Source of the DNA: Bacteroidales bacterium
GTDB lineage: Bacteria; Bacteroidota; Bacteroidia; Bacteroidales; UBA932
Direction: 5' to 3'
NCBI GenBank assembly: GCA_017548445.1
Contig: JAFYZZ010000062.1
Coordinates: 1-25,582, forward strand
DNA: 25,582 nt
Shown: one piece after another, positions 1 to 9,164 of the stretch
Layout of the letters: the number at the start of each line of letters is the position of its first letter
How positions within the stretch are numbered: the stretch's first letter is position 1
The notes under the pieces: model-generated
Seen by the model: the letters and a program-made list of their open reading frames with translations, nothing else
What the model was told of the DNA's origin: nothing
Database searches by the model: none
Made by a program: the position numbers and the translations under genes

Positions 1-712
1 CACCAAGAACGTGGTGGGTCTGCTTTTCAACGGAGCCCTGCTGGTGTTGCTGATCCTGCTTTGCGCCCGCTGGTACAAGCATCACGACGTGCTGAAGGAG
101 AAGCCCACGGGCATCGCGGCGCTGATGGAACCGCTGATCGTGATGATCGAGCAGGACGTAATCAAGGACGCCGTGGGGCCGGAATACCAGAAGTTCTCGC
201 CCTATCTGCTGACGGCCTTTTTCTTCATCCTGATCAACAACCTGATGGGCATATTCCCGGTCTTCCCGGGTGGAGCCAACATTACCGGCAACATCGCCGT
301 GACGGGTGTCCTGGCCCTGTTCACCTTCCTGATGGTGAACCTCTTCGGCAACAAGCACTATTGGAAGGACATCCTCTGGCCGGACGTGCCGCTTTTCCTG
401 AAGGCCATCCCCATTATGCCGCTCATCGAGATCCTGGGTATGTTCACCAAGCCCTTCTCGCTGATGATCCGACTTTTCGCGAACATTCTCGCGGGGCACA
501 TTATGCTCCTGAGCGTGATTGCCCTGATCTTCCTTACCGCGGCCCTGGGCCCGGTGCTCAACGGGTCGATGACCGTCATCGCGGCGGTCTTCGGCGTCTT
601 CCTGGACTGCCTGGAACTGCTGGTGGCCTTCCTGCAGGCCTATGTATTCACGATGCTCTCGGCCGTGTTCATCGGCCTCGCACATCAACATCCCGAAACG
701 GAAACCAACTAA
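1..712 (+). CDS. atpB: F-type ATP synthase subunit a (5' truncated)
   Basis: This is the membrane subunit a of F1Fo-ATP synthase. It forms the two proton half-channels and faces the c-ring in the inner membrane. The reading frame is open from base 2, so the true start lies upstream of the window; the GTG at 11 is internal. About 236 residues remain. They contain several hydrophobic helices, and near the C-terminus the family signature IRLFANILAGH, whose arginine (codon 470-472) is the essential residue that interacts with the c-subunit carboxylate. The next helix region, LLVAFLQAYVFTML, is also typical of the family. The stop is at 710-712, and atpE follows after 13 nt, so the genes are cotranscribed. 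Identification is firm; only the N-terminal part is missing. Confidence 0.96.
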   Translation, partial: TKNVVGLLFNGALLVLLILLCARWYKHHDVLKEKPTGIAALMEPLIVMIEQDVIKDAVGPEYQKFSPYLLTAFFFILINNLMGIFPVFPGGANITGNIAVTGVLALFTFLMVNLFGNKHYWKDILWPDVPLFLKAIPIMPLIEILGMFTKPFSLMIRLFANILAGHIMLLSVIALIFLTAALGPVLNGSMTVIAAVFGVFLDCLELLVAFLQAYVFTMLSAVFIGLAHQHPETETN

Positions 713-725
713 AAATGATACAGTT

Positions 726-971
726 ATGTTAGGAACTATTCTTCAAGCAGCAGTGCTCGCAAAACTCGCCGGCGCACTCGGAGCCGGCATCGTGGCCCTT
801 GCGGCCGCCTTCGGTATCGGCAAACTCGCCCAGTCCACGATGGAGGCTTCCGCCCGCCAGCCGGAGATTTCCGGCGGCCTGCGGACCACGGCCATCATCA
901 TCGGCGCCCTCATCGAAGGCGTCTGCCTCTTCGGTGTGCTCGTCTGTTTGCTGGCGGTCCTCCGTTCGTAG
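726..971 (+). CDS. atpE: F-type ATP synthase subunit c
   Basis: This 81-residue proteolipid forms the rotating c-ring of Fo. It is a helical hairpin: a Gly/Ala-rich first helix (about residues 15-37), the polar loop ARQPE (43-47) that contacts the gamma and epsilon subunits, and a second helix carrying the ion-binding carboxylate Glu64 in IGALIEG (codon 915-917). The Gln in helix 1 and the Ser following the Glu, which mark sodium-binding c-rings, are replaced by Ile and Gly. A proton-coupled ring is therefore more likely, by alignment in memory only. The ATG at 726 is chosen because it starts a normal-length c subunit; an upstream start in the same frame would overlap atpB. The next gene starts 3 nt after the stop. 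Confidence 0.95.
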   Translation: MLGTILQAAVLAKLAGALGAGIVALAAAFGIGKLAQSTMEASARQPEISGGLRTTAIIIGALIEGVCLFGVLVCLLAVLRS

Positions 972-974
972 CCT

Positions 975-1481
975 ATGTCGCTGATTACACCGGATTTCGG
1001 CCTCCTCTTCTGGATGGTCGTGATTTTCGGGATCGTTTTCTTCCTGCTGGCGAAGTTCGGGTTCCCGGTCATCACGAAGGCCGTCCAGAAGCGCTCCGAC
1101 CACATCGCCGACTCGCTGAAGGCCGCTGATGAGGCCCAGGCGCAGCTGGCGAATATGGCGCAGGAGCAGGCGAAGATGATCGAGGAGACCCGGCTGGAGC
1201 AGAGCCGCATCCTCAAGGAAGCGTCCGAGGCGCGCGAGAAGATGATCGCGCAGGCAAAGGCCGACGCTTCCGCCGAGGCGGCCAAACTGCTCGAGCACGC
1301 CAAGGTGGAGATCGCCGCGGAGCGCGAGAGCGCCATCCGCGACATCCGCCGCCAGGTGGCGATGATTTCGGTGGAAGTGGCGGAAAAGATCGTACGCAAG
1401 GACCTCGACGCCGCCGGCGGGCAGCAGGACCTCCTGGACCGTCTGGTCGAGGAGGCCTCGCAGGCACAGATCCCCAACTGA
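975..1481 (+). CDS. atpF: F-type ATP synthase subunit b
   Basis: Subunit b is the peripheral stalk that holds the F1 head against the rotation of the c-ring. The 168-residue product has one N-terminal membrane helix (about residues 7-30, FGLLFWMVVIFGIVFFLLAK) followed by a long charged Ala/Glu/Arg/Lys-rich helix, which is the dimerising coiled-coil stalk. The C-terminal part (IRKDLDAAGGQQDLLDRLVEE) is where subunit delta binds in the family. Length and topology are normal. It sits between atpE (3 nt upstream) and atpH (7 nt downstream) in the standard order, which supports the call because b subunits diverge strongly in sequence. Confidence 0.93.
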   Translation: MSLITPDFGLLFWMVVIFGIVFFLLAKFGFPVITKAVQKRSDHIADSLKAADEAQAQLANMAQEQAKMIEETRLEQSRILKEASEAREKMIAQAKADASAEAAKLLEHAKVEIAAERESAIRDIRRQVAMISVEVAEKIVRKDLDAAGGQQDLLDRLVEEASQAQIPN

Positions 1482-1488
1482 TGACGGA

Positions 1489-1964
1489 ATGAACACGGGA
1501 ATCATATCCTCCAGGTATGCCTCCGCCTTGCTCCGCTACACGCAGGAGACGGGCGGAGGAGAGCGGGTGTGCGCCCAGGTGCGGCATCTGCTCGAGCATC
1601 CGGAGGAGGATCCCGGCCGGCTCGAGCCCGAGTTGGAACGCTTCGTCCGTCTGCTGGTGAAAAACGGCCGGATGGAGGACGTGCGTTTCATTTTCCGCTC
1701 ATTCATTGAGATGTACTACCGCTCCCGGGGCGTCCTGGTGGCCCGCCTGACCACCGTGGTGCCCGCCGGGGAACTGGAGGACAGGCTCCGGCGCGTGCTG
1801 GAGGAGAAATTCGGCGGCGAAGTGCTGGTCGAGAGCCGGGTGGATCCCGCCTTGATCGGCGGCTTTACCCTCGAGGTGGGCGACTACCTGCTCGATGCGA
1901 GCGTCCGCCGCCAGATCGAGACCATCCGCCGGCAATTCGTCATCCAAAACAACAGAATCGTATA

Positions 1965-1965
<1 letters not shown>
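1489..1965 (+). CDS. atpH: F-type ATP synthase subunit delta
   Basis: Subunit delta (OSCP family) sits on top of F1 and joins it to the b stalk. The 158-residue product has the N-terminal helical domain beginning [14 protein letters not shown] and the C-terminal signature region ending in [25 protein letters not shown]. That C-terminal region carries the GG-F-x-x-x-x-G-D pattern of the family. It is slightly short compared with the roughly 175-185 residues common in the family. The stop TAA (1963-1965) shares its last A with the ATG of atpA, a 1-nt overlap that implies translational coupling. Identification is secure from sequence plus operon position. Confidence 0.93.
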
Positions 1966-3557
<1,592 letters not shown>

Positions 3558-3569
3558 GGAAGAGGCGTC

Positions 3570-4523
3570 GTGGCATCGCTCAGGGAGACCAAGGACAGGA
3601 TCGGGTCGGTCCGCAGTACGCTGAAGATCACTTCGGCGATGAAGCTCGTGGCTTCCGCGAAGCTGCGCAAGGCGCAGAAGGCCATCGAAGGAATGCGGCC
3701 GTACGAACGGACGCTCGCCGAAATCCTGGCGTCTGTCGGGACGGCCGAGGCTCCCAAGCGGACGGACGGAAATTATTTTTCGGACAGGTTTGCCGAAAAA
3801 CCAATTTCCGATCCGTCCTCCGCAACGCCCACGCACGCCTCGGCCGTCCCGTCATCCGCTAACTTGACTGGCGAATCTCCTGCCGGGAAAACCGCCATTG
3901 TTGCGATTGCTTCGAATTCTTCGTTGTGCGGGGCGTTCAATGCGAACGTGATCCGGAAGGCGCTGGAGGCCATCCGGGCCTGCGAGGGTGAGGTGGAGGT
4001 GTATCCGCTGGGCCGCAAGATGGCCGAGGCGCTGCGGCGTGAAGGATATGCCGCTCCGGCCGATTATAACGAGCTTATCGGCCATCCGTCCTATGAGCGG
4101 TCCGCGGAACTGGCCCGCAGCCTTGCGGAGCGTTTCCGCAAGGGCGAGCTGTCCGGTGTCGTGCTGGTGTACAACCGTTTTCTTTCCGCTTCCCGGCAGG
4201 AGCCTGTCGTGGAGCAATATCTGCCGTTCGAACAGTCTTCGTCTTTCGCCGGCCTGACTGGCGAAGTTCCCGCCGACGACTATATCATCGAGCCTGATGC
4301 GGAGGCGCTGCTGGCCAGCCTGTTGCCGCAGGTTCTGATGCTGAAGTTCCACGCCGCCGTCCTGGATTCCGCCGCGGCGGAGCAGGCGGCCCGCACCATC
4401 GCGATGCAGACGGCGTCCGACAACGCAGAGGAACTGCTCGGCGAACTCACCCTCGAGTACAACAAGGGCCGTCAGCAGAAGATCACTTCCGAGATCCTGG
4501 ACCTCCTGGGGGGAGCCCAGTAA
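3570..4523 (+). CDS. atpG: F-type ATP synthase subunit gamma, with an inserted palindromic element
   Basis: Gamma is the central rotor shaft of F1. The N-terminus MASLRETKDRIGSVRSTLKITSAMKLVASAKL is the conserved first coiled-coil helix, and it fixes the start at the GTG at 3570. The Rossmann-like domain follows (AIVAIASNSSLCGAFNANV), and the C-terminal helix (ARTIAMQTASDNAEELL, then EYNKGRQQKIT) is intact. At 317 residues the protein is about 25-30 longer than usual. The excess lies in residues about 57-94, in the surface linker between the first helix and the Rossmann-like domain. It is encoded by the palindromic repeat at 3737-3851, which keeps the frame open. The stop TAA (4521-4523) directly abuts the stop of the convergent protease gene, leaving no intergenic base and no visible terminator. 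Confidence 0.95.
   Translation: MASLRETKDRIGSVRSTLKITSAMKLVASAKLRKAQKAIEGMRPYERTLAEILASVGTAEAPKRTDGNYFSDRFAEKPISDPSSATPTHASAVPSSANLTGESPAGKTAIVAIASNSSLCGAFNANVIRKALEAIRACEGEVEVYPLGRKMAEALRREGYAAPADYNELIGHPSYERSAELARSLAERFRKGELSGVVLVYNRFLSASRQEPVVEQYLPFEQSSSFAGLTGEVPADDYIIEPDAEALLASLLPQVLMLKFHAAVLDSAAAEQAARTIAMQTASDNAEELLGELTLEYNKGRQQKITSEILDLLGGAQ
3737..3851 (+). repeat. Dispersed palindromic element, copy 1 (inside atpG)
   Basis: This 115-nt imperfect palindrome has three nested parts. The outer arms are a perfect 14-bp inverted repeat, CGGGACGGCCGAGG at 3737-3750 and its complement at 3838-3851. The middle stem is GGACGGA (3760-3766) with TCCGTCC (3812-3818). The inner hairpin has arms 3767-3783 and 3793-3810 around the loop 3784-3792. 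A 19-nt unpaired 3' segment (3819-3837, ending AACGCCCACGCACG) is strongly conserved in the second copy at 23728-23839. Inside atpG it is read as about 38 residues including AEKPISDPS and TPTHAS. It resembles in style the coding-region palindromic elements known from Rickettsia (RPE), but no sequence relationship is claimed. Confidence 0.85.
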
Positions 4524-6797
4524 TTACCTTTTGGCAATTGTGTAGCGCCGTCCTGCGACCAGCAGGGCGTAGGTGCCGCCGGGCTGGTCCCGCAGGTCGA
4601 TGGCGACCGGGTTGAACGGCCCTGCGGCTGCGCTGCCGCTCGAATATACCAGACCTCCGGCCTGGTTGTACAGCGAGATGTCCAGGTTGCGATCCTTGCC
4701 GGGACGTACGTACAGATAGTCCGTGACGGGATTGGGATAGATGTCGAACTCCTGGAAGGCATCGCGGGCGAGCAGGAGGAAAGTGGTCGGACAGGACGCT
4801 CCCCGGGCGTCCGTAGCCGTGACCGTCACTTTTACCAGGCCGTATCCTTGGGCGCCCAGCGAGAGGTTGCTCCCGGACAGCCGGCTGCTGACGACGCCTG
4901 CCTGCGAGACGCTCACGGAGTAGGTCGGGATCTCGCCGTCCGGGTCCCGGAAATGCTGGGAGAGGTGGACGGAGGTGAAGCCGGAAGAGGCCGCGTTGAC
5001 GATCTGGTCGTCGATGGGGGCGGTGAGCACGGGGGCGTGGTTTTCCAGAATGGTGAAAGGAACCGCCTTGGTGGCGGCGTCGCCCACGCGGATCACGGCC
5101 GTGTATTCGCCCGGCTGCGCCTTGAGGGCCTCGATGTGCAGGGCGGCGCGGCTCGTGCTGCAGGTGGCCGTGAGCCCGGGGCAGTCGGATGTGACATCCA
5201 CCGACAGCCTCGCCTTCTCGTTGCCGGAAATGGTGTAATTGATATCGGCGGTCTCGTGCGACTTGATGTGGTAGTCGCCGGTATAGTCCGTGCTGAACTT
5301 GATGTCGGGCTTGTCCGGGGTCGGGGTGCCCTGCTGGTAGGTGAAGGCGCCATAAGCGTCCAGCATTCCGCCGCCCACCGTCCGTCCGCGGGGCATTTCA
5401 ATGACGTCCGCGCGGGCGCCGCCCAGCAGCATCTCTTTCAGGGCCTCGTTGGTGAAGCCGGGACCGCCGAAGTGCGAAACCAACAGTGCGGCCACGCCGG
5501 AAGCGTGCGGACAGGCCATCGAGGTGCCGGACATATAGAAATAGTCGCCGCCGGCGCCGGTACTGGCAATCCACTCCTCGGCATAATCTTCGTCGGAATC
5601 CGAGCCGCCGGGGGCGAGGATGTCCACCCAGGAGCCATAGTTGGAATATTCGGCCATTTTACCGTCCGGGCCGAAGGAGCCCACGGCGATGACGCGGTCG
5701 TATTCAGACGGGGCGTCGTGCGACCAGCCGTCGTTGCCGGAGGCGAAGAAAACCACGCCGCCCTTCATCGGGCCGGTCTGGTTGCCGTTCGCGTCCATTC
5801 CGGCGTTGTCGATGAAATAGTCGATGGCGGTCTTGGTGGCGGAAGGGTAGGCGAGGAAGTCCCGTGCAAGCTGGGACGCCTCCCGTTCCGATTCGGCCAC
5901 GTACCCCCAGCTGTTGTTGGCGATCACGGCGCCGTGGTCGGCGGCCCAGACCAGCGCCTGCGCGTCTTCGTCGCCTTCCCCGAAGTCGGGGCCCTTGGTC
6001 CCGTATCCGTCTTCTTCGTCATCCAGGAAGATGGCGCAGGACATCAGGCGTACGCCGCCCTTGCCGTCCTTGCCGCCCGCGATGCCGCAGACGCCCTTGC
6101 CGTTGTTGTTGACGGCGCCGATGGTGCCGCCCACGTGGGTGCCGTGGTCATCCGCCGGAATCTGGTTGGTAGCGGTGACGAAACTGCGGCTGCCTTCGCT
6201 TGCGCTCAGGACGACGCCCTGCAGGTCTTCGTGCGAGAGGTCGATGCCGCCGTCGATGACGGCTACGATCACGTCCTTGCTGCCTGCGGTAAACTCCTTC
6301 CATACGGGTTCGACGTTGATGTCGATGCCTTCCTTGAAGTTGCGGCCCAGGGAACCGTCATTGAGGAAATGCCACTGATACTCAAAGTAAGGGTCGTTGA
6401 AGTAACTGCGCCGTTCCTTACGGTGCGGAAACTCCACGGCCTGGACGCCGGGCAGGGAGGAAAGCCCCGCCTGCGCCTTCGTGACGGGCACATCTTCATC
6501 ATAGCGTACGCGGTACCAGCGGTGCAGGCCCGCCGCGCGGTGACGCGCCTCGAATTCCCCCGCGTCGGGGAAGATTCGCTCCACCGAGACAACGCCGAGC
6601 GGGGCGGCCTCACGGATGAAAGCGTCGGGGGAAAAGTCATCTGCTGCCTGCTCGGTAATCATTATTTCCGCACGGCCGGGCAGGACGCTCTGCCGGGTGA
6701 GGTTCTCTTTGTGTTGCGGTTCGATTTCCGTCAGATCCTGCCGCGAACAGGCGGCGCAGACGGCAAGAAGGATAAGAAGGGTATACAGTCTTTTCAT
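4524..6797 (-). CDS. Subtilisin-like (S8) serine protease with T9SS C-terminal sorting domain
   Basis: This 757-residue surface or secreted endopeptidase has a hydrophobic N-terminal signal with a possible lipobox (VCAAC, Cys17). A propeptide-like region (about 40-130) carries EARHRAAGLHRWY, shared with the paralogue at 20207. The S8 catalytic domain follows: Asp182 in AVIDGGID, His218 in DDHGTHVGG, oxyanion Asn355 in FASGNDG and Ser426 in SGTSMACPHASG. Beta-rich Ig- or cadherin-like segments (about 495-680) precede a C-terminal T9SS type A sorting domain with YPNPVTDYLYV and DQPGGTYAL. The ATG overlaps the stop of the S41 protease gene as ATGA, so the two are translationally coupled. All catalytic residues are present. 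Substrate is unknown; a role in feeding peptides to the SusCD system is inferred. Confidence 0.92.
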   Translation of the reverse strand: MKRLYTLLILLAVCAACSRQDLTEIEPQHKENLTRQSVLPGRAEIMITEQAADDFSPDAFIREAAPLGVVSVERIFPDAGEFEARHRAAGLHRWYRVRYDEDVPVTKAQAGLSSLPGVQAVEFPHRKERRSYFNDPYFEYQWHFLNDGSLGRNFKEGIDINVEPVWKEFTAGSKDVIVAVIDGGIDLSHEDLQGVVLSASEGSRSFVTATNQIPADDHGTHVGGTIGAVNNNGKGVCGIAGGKDGKGGVRLMSCAIFLDDEEDGYGTKGPDFGEGDEDAQALVWAADHGAVIANNSWGYVAESEREASQLARDFLAYPSATKTAIDYFIDNAGMDANGNQTGPMKGGVVFFASGNDGWSHDAPSEYDRVIAVGSFGPDGKMAEYSNYGSWVDILAPGGSDSDEDYAEEWIASTGAGGDYFYMSGTSMACPHASGVAALLVSHFGGPGFTNEALKEMLLGGARADVIEMPRGRTVGGGMLDAYGAFTYQQGTPTPDKPDIKFSTDYTGDYHIKSHETADINYTISGNEKARLSVDVTSDCPGLTATCSTSRAALHIEALKAQPGEYTAVIRVGDAATKAVPFTILENHAPVLTAPIDDQIVNAASSGFTSVHLSQHFRDPDGEIPTYSVSVSQAGVVSSRLSGSNLSLGAQGYGLVKVTVTATDARGASCPTTFLLLARDAFQEFDIYPNPVTDYLYVRPGKDRNLDISLYNQAGGLVYSSGSAAAGPFNPVAIDLRDQPGGTYALLVAGRRYTIAKR

Positions 6798-8236
6798 AGC
6801 GCAATCCTCATTCCATAGTTTGGCCGGAGCGGTTCCGCGTCCACTTTCTCCCGCGCGGCGGGGCGGGTGGCACGGCGGGCTGTGGTTGCGGGGGCTTTAT
6901 ATCCGCAGAGCGACAGGGTCTTGGCGAGCATCGTCTCCCGCGGGTCTCCCAGTTCGAAGCCGTCCAGCGGGTCGTCTTCCACGTCATAGTCCGGAGCGAG
7001 ACCGTCCGGCATACAGCGCGTCTCGCCGTTCTTGTCGGCGAAGCGGGAATACATCACGTAAATGCCCCAGCCGGAGGTGTATTTCCTGCCCTCTTCGGAG
7101 AAATCCTTGCCCAGCTGGTCGGCGAATTCGTCGTAGAACTCTGCTGCCTGCACCATCCAGCCGGCGCAGTATTTTCCGTGGGTCTGCTCGCCGACCAGGG
7201 TGATGTCCATATAGGGATACAGTTCGCACAGCAGGGCTTCCGAGGCGGAGGCGCTGCCGGCAGCGACGATGGCGTACAGTTTTGTCAGTCCGGGATTGGC
7301 GCCCGAAACGTCGAAGGAATAGCTCTTGCCGTTCGCGGTGAACTTGTAGGCGGTTTTGAAGTAGGTCTTGTTGTCTTTGATGTTCTTCATCATTTCCGCG
7401 TTATACACCTCGGTGGCGAGGACGGCACCGGAGCTCACCACGTCCGGCGGGGCGATCATCGACGCCAGGAACTGCTCGGCGACGGCGAATCCGCCGCCGT
7501 TGTAACGCAGGTCCAGGATGAGTTCGCTCACGCCTTCCTTTTTGAAGCCGGTGAGCGCGTCGGTCAGTTCCTTGTAGGAATCCAGCGTGAAACTGGTATA
7601 GATCAGGTAGCCGACCTTCTTGCCGCCGCAGTCGAAGACTTTGGAGAGCAACACGGGGTCCTCGTACATTTCCCGGGACTCCATCGTCAGCGTCCTGCCA
7701 CCGTAGAGCCCGACCGTAAGTTTGCTGCCGCCCATCAGTTCGTTCTGGATGAGGGAGGAATAATCCGTGGCGGGGATGGTCTTGCCGTTCACTTCCACGA
7801 TTGCGTCTCCCCGTTTCAGGCCGGCCTGCCCGGCGGGACCGCCGGGATAGGTGAAGGTCACCACGGCGACGAGGGACGTATGCTCTTTGTCGTAGTAGTA
7901 GAGCTGGAAGTCGAAGCCGTAGGTTGTTCCGGTGCCGGCGACGCTGCCATAGAAACTGGCGAAGTCGTCGGTGAGCATCGTCCAGCGGTCGATTTCCTTG
8001 CCGGAGGCGTCCTTGTAGCGGACCTGCTTGACCTTGGCGATCGGTTCCTCCGTGTCTTTCCACGAAATCAGGTCGTTTTCGATTTCCTTGTTCCACAGGT
8101 AGTAGCCCTTCATCATCTCGCGGGCGAAGGTGTTGGCGTAAAGGCGGGTCTGTTCCTCTTCCGTCGGCCCCGGTTTGGTGCAGGAAACCGCTCCGAGGGT
8201 CAGTATGGCGAGAAACAGTATAGGGATCTTCTTCAT
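6794..8236 (-). CDS. S41 family (C-terminal processing type) peptidase, lipoprotein
   Basis: The product is a 480-residue lipoprotein protease when started at the ATG at 8236, which gives MKKIPILFLAILTLGAVSC with lipobox Cys19; the upstream in-frame ATG at 8275 would only prepend residues before the signal peptide. A PDZ-like segment (about 121-190, PGGPAGQAGLKRGDAIVEVNG) precedes the S41 core. The nucleophile Ser330 lies in GSASASEA and the general base Lys355 in GEQTHGK. Their 25-residue spacing equals that in E. coli Tsp. LDLRYNGGG (241-249) is the usual family strand. The C-terminal tail is Arg/Ala-rich. The stop overlaps the start of the S8 protease by 4 nt, so both proteases are made together. 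It lies downstream of a terminator, so it may have its own promoter or depend on readthrough. Confidence 0.9.
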   Translation of the reverse strand: MKKIPILFLAILTLGAVSCTKPGPTEEEQTRLYANTFAREMMKGYYLWNKEIENDLISWKDTEEPIAKVKQVRYKDASGKEIDRWTMLTDDFASFYGSVAGTGTTYGFDFQLYYYDKEHTSLVAVVTFTYPGGPAGQAGLKRGDAIVEVNGKTIPATDYSSLIQNELMGGSKLTVGLYGGRTLTMESREMYEDPVLLSKVFDCGGKKVGYLIYTSFTLDSYKELTDALTGFKKEGVSELILDLRYNGGGFAVAEQFLASMIAPPDVVSSGAVLATEVYNAEMMKNIKDNKTYFKTAYKFTANGKSYSFDVSGANPGLTKLYAIVAAGSASASEALLCELYPYMDITLVGEQTHGKYCAGWMVQAAEFYDEFADQLGKDFSEEGRKYTSGWGIYVMYSRFADKNGETRCMPDGLAPDYDVEDDPLDGFELGDPRETMLAKTLSLCGYKAPATTARRATRPAAREKVDAEPLRPNYGMRIAL

Positions 8237-8297
8237 CAGTCTGCTGTTTTGGATTCGGAGTGCCAAGTTACGCATTTTTCGCTAAAATACCTTCAGG

Positions 8298-8335
8298 AAG
8301 AAAAAAGGCGGGCCGGCCACGATGGCCAGCCCGCC
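8298..8335 (-). terminator. Rho-independent terminator of the left susCD-lipoprotein unit
   Basis: On the minus strand there is a 13-bp GC-rich hairpin (arms 8323-8335 and 8307-8319, GGCGGGCTGGCCA paired with TGGCCGGCCCGCC with one G-T pair, loop of 3). A run of six T (8306-8301) follows, then CTT. It lies 22 nt past the stop of the small lipoprotein gene and separates the susC-susD-lipoprotein unit from the downstream protease pair. The plus-strand side has no T-run of comparable length. Confidence 0.85.
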
Positions 8336-8357
8336 TCTTATTGCAGCTTTCCGCCTT

Positions 8358-9146
8358 TTAGAAGGAGAAGCCTTCAGGAAGGACGAATGCTTCGTAAGTG
8401 CTGCCGAAGTTGTAATCGTGATAACCGGGCAGGTAGTACGAATCTACGATCAGGTACAGCACGCCATCCTCGACCCAGCTCTCGCCGGATTTGATCCAGA
8501 CATTGCCATAGGCACTTCCGTACAGATAACCGGAATCGAAACTGGCCGGCCATTTGGGCTCTCCGTTGGATACGGTGAAGGACCAGTCGGTCCCCCTGGA
8601 CCAGCAGTCGGGCAGGATGTAATAATTGGGCGCTTCCAGCGTCGTGTAGATGTCCTGCTCCCATTCTTCTTCCCAGAAATCGGAATAGAACGTGCCGGTG
8701 CCCACATACTTGCGCGTCAGTTTGCGCTGGGCCGAGACCGTCACCTTGTCGATGCCGGAAGGGGAGACCTGGCCGGGATCGGCAACGCTGAGGACGATCG
8801 TGTATGTCTCGCCGCCGAAGTTGTTGATGTCGGGATAGGTGAAATCGATCGTGGCTACACCCTGGCCGTCGGCGAAGTCGAAGGACTGCTTGGAAGGCGT
8901 GAACACGCCGCCCGTCTGGTCCTCGATGTTCACCGCGACGCTCGCGGCGCCATTGGTGTTGCCGCGCCACAGTTCGACCGTGATCTTGTTCCCGTCGGAC
9001 GCAAGCATCTCGAAGATGGCGTTCCCGGAAGGGAAGGAGACGCAGGCGTTCCCGGAAGGAATCTCATAGATGGTTCCTTCCCGCTGGCAGGCTCCCGTCA
9101 GCAGGAGCGCCAGAACTGCAAGACTGAAAGATATGATTCTTTTCAT
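8358..9146 (-). CDS. SusCD-associated surface lipoprotein with Calx-beta-like domain (hypothetical)
   Basis: The product is a 262-residue lipoprotein: signal peptide MKRIISFSLAVLALLLTGAC with acylated Cys20, then QREG. Residues about 30-145 form a beta-rich domain with the pattern V-S-F-P, then FTPSKQSFDFADGQGVATIDFTY and GETYTIVLSV, which resembles Calx-beta or DUF-type Bacteroidota domains. The C-terminal half is rich in Tyr, Trp and Gly and may form a ligand-binding beta-structure. It follows susD after 18 nt and is the last gene before a terminator. The gene at 19199 occupies the same position in the sister locus and shares the N-terminal pattern but hardly the C-terminal half. I do not recognise a named family. 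By position it may be a surface ligand-binding accessory comparable to SusE/SusF; this is inference. Confidence 0.75.
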   Translation of the reverse strand: MKRIISFSLAVLALLLTGACQREGTIYEIPSGNACVSFPSGNAIFEMLASDGNKITVELWRGNTNGAASVAVNIEDQTGGVFTPSKQSFDFADGQGVATIDFTYPDINNFGGETYTIVLSVADPGQVSPSGIDKVTVSAQRKLTRKYVGTGTFYSDFWEEEWEQDIYTTLEAPNYYILPDCWSRGTDWSFTVSNGEPKWPASFDSGYLYGSAYGNVWIKSGESWVEDGVLYLIVDSYYLPGYHDYNFGSTYEAFVLPEGFSF

Positions 9147-9164
9147 AACGTGTCGGTTTTAAGA

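Noticed and set aside
726..971. Sodium-type c-ring.
   Set aside because: The Gln in helix 1 and the Ser after the key Glu that mark sodium binding are absent (Ile and Gly instead).
3864..4275. TGACTGGCGAA occurs twice in atpG (about 3865-3876 and 4256-4266), encoding LTGES and LTGEV in two linker regions.
   Set aside because: Only 11 bp are identical, the flanks align poorly and the second site has normal family length, so I do not call it a second mobile element.
8256..8275. TAACTTGG on the minus strand at 8270-8263, a near -7 box in front of the S41 protease gene.
   Set aside because: One mismatch to TAnnTTTG and no TTTG-like -33 element at a proper distance; too weak to list as a promoter.
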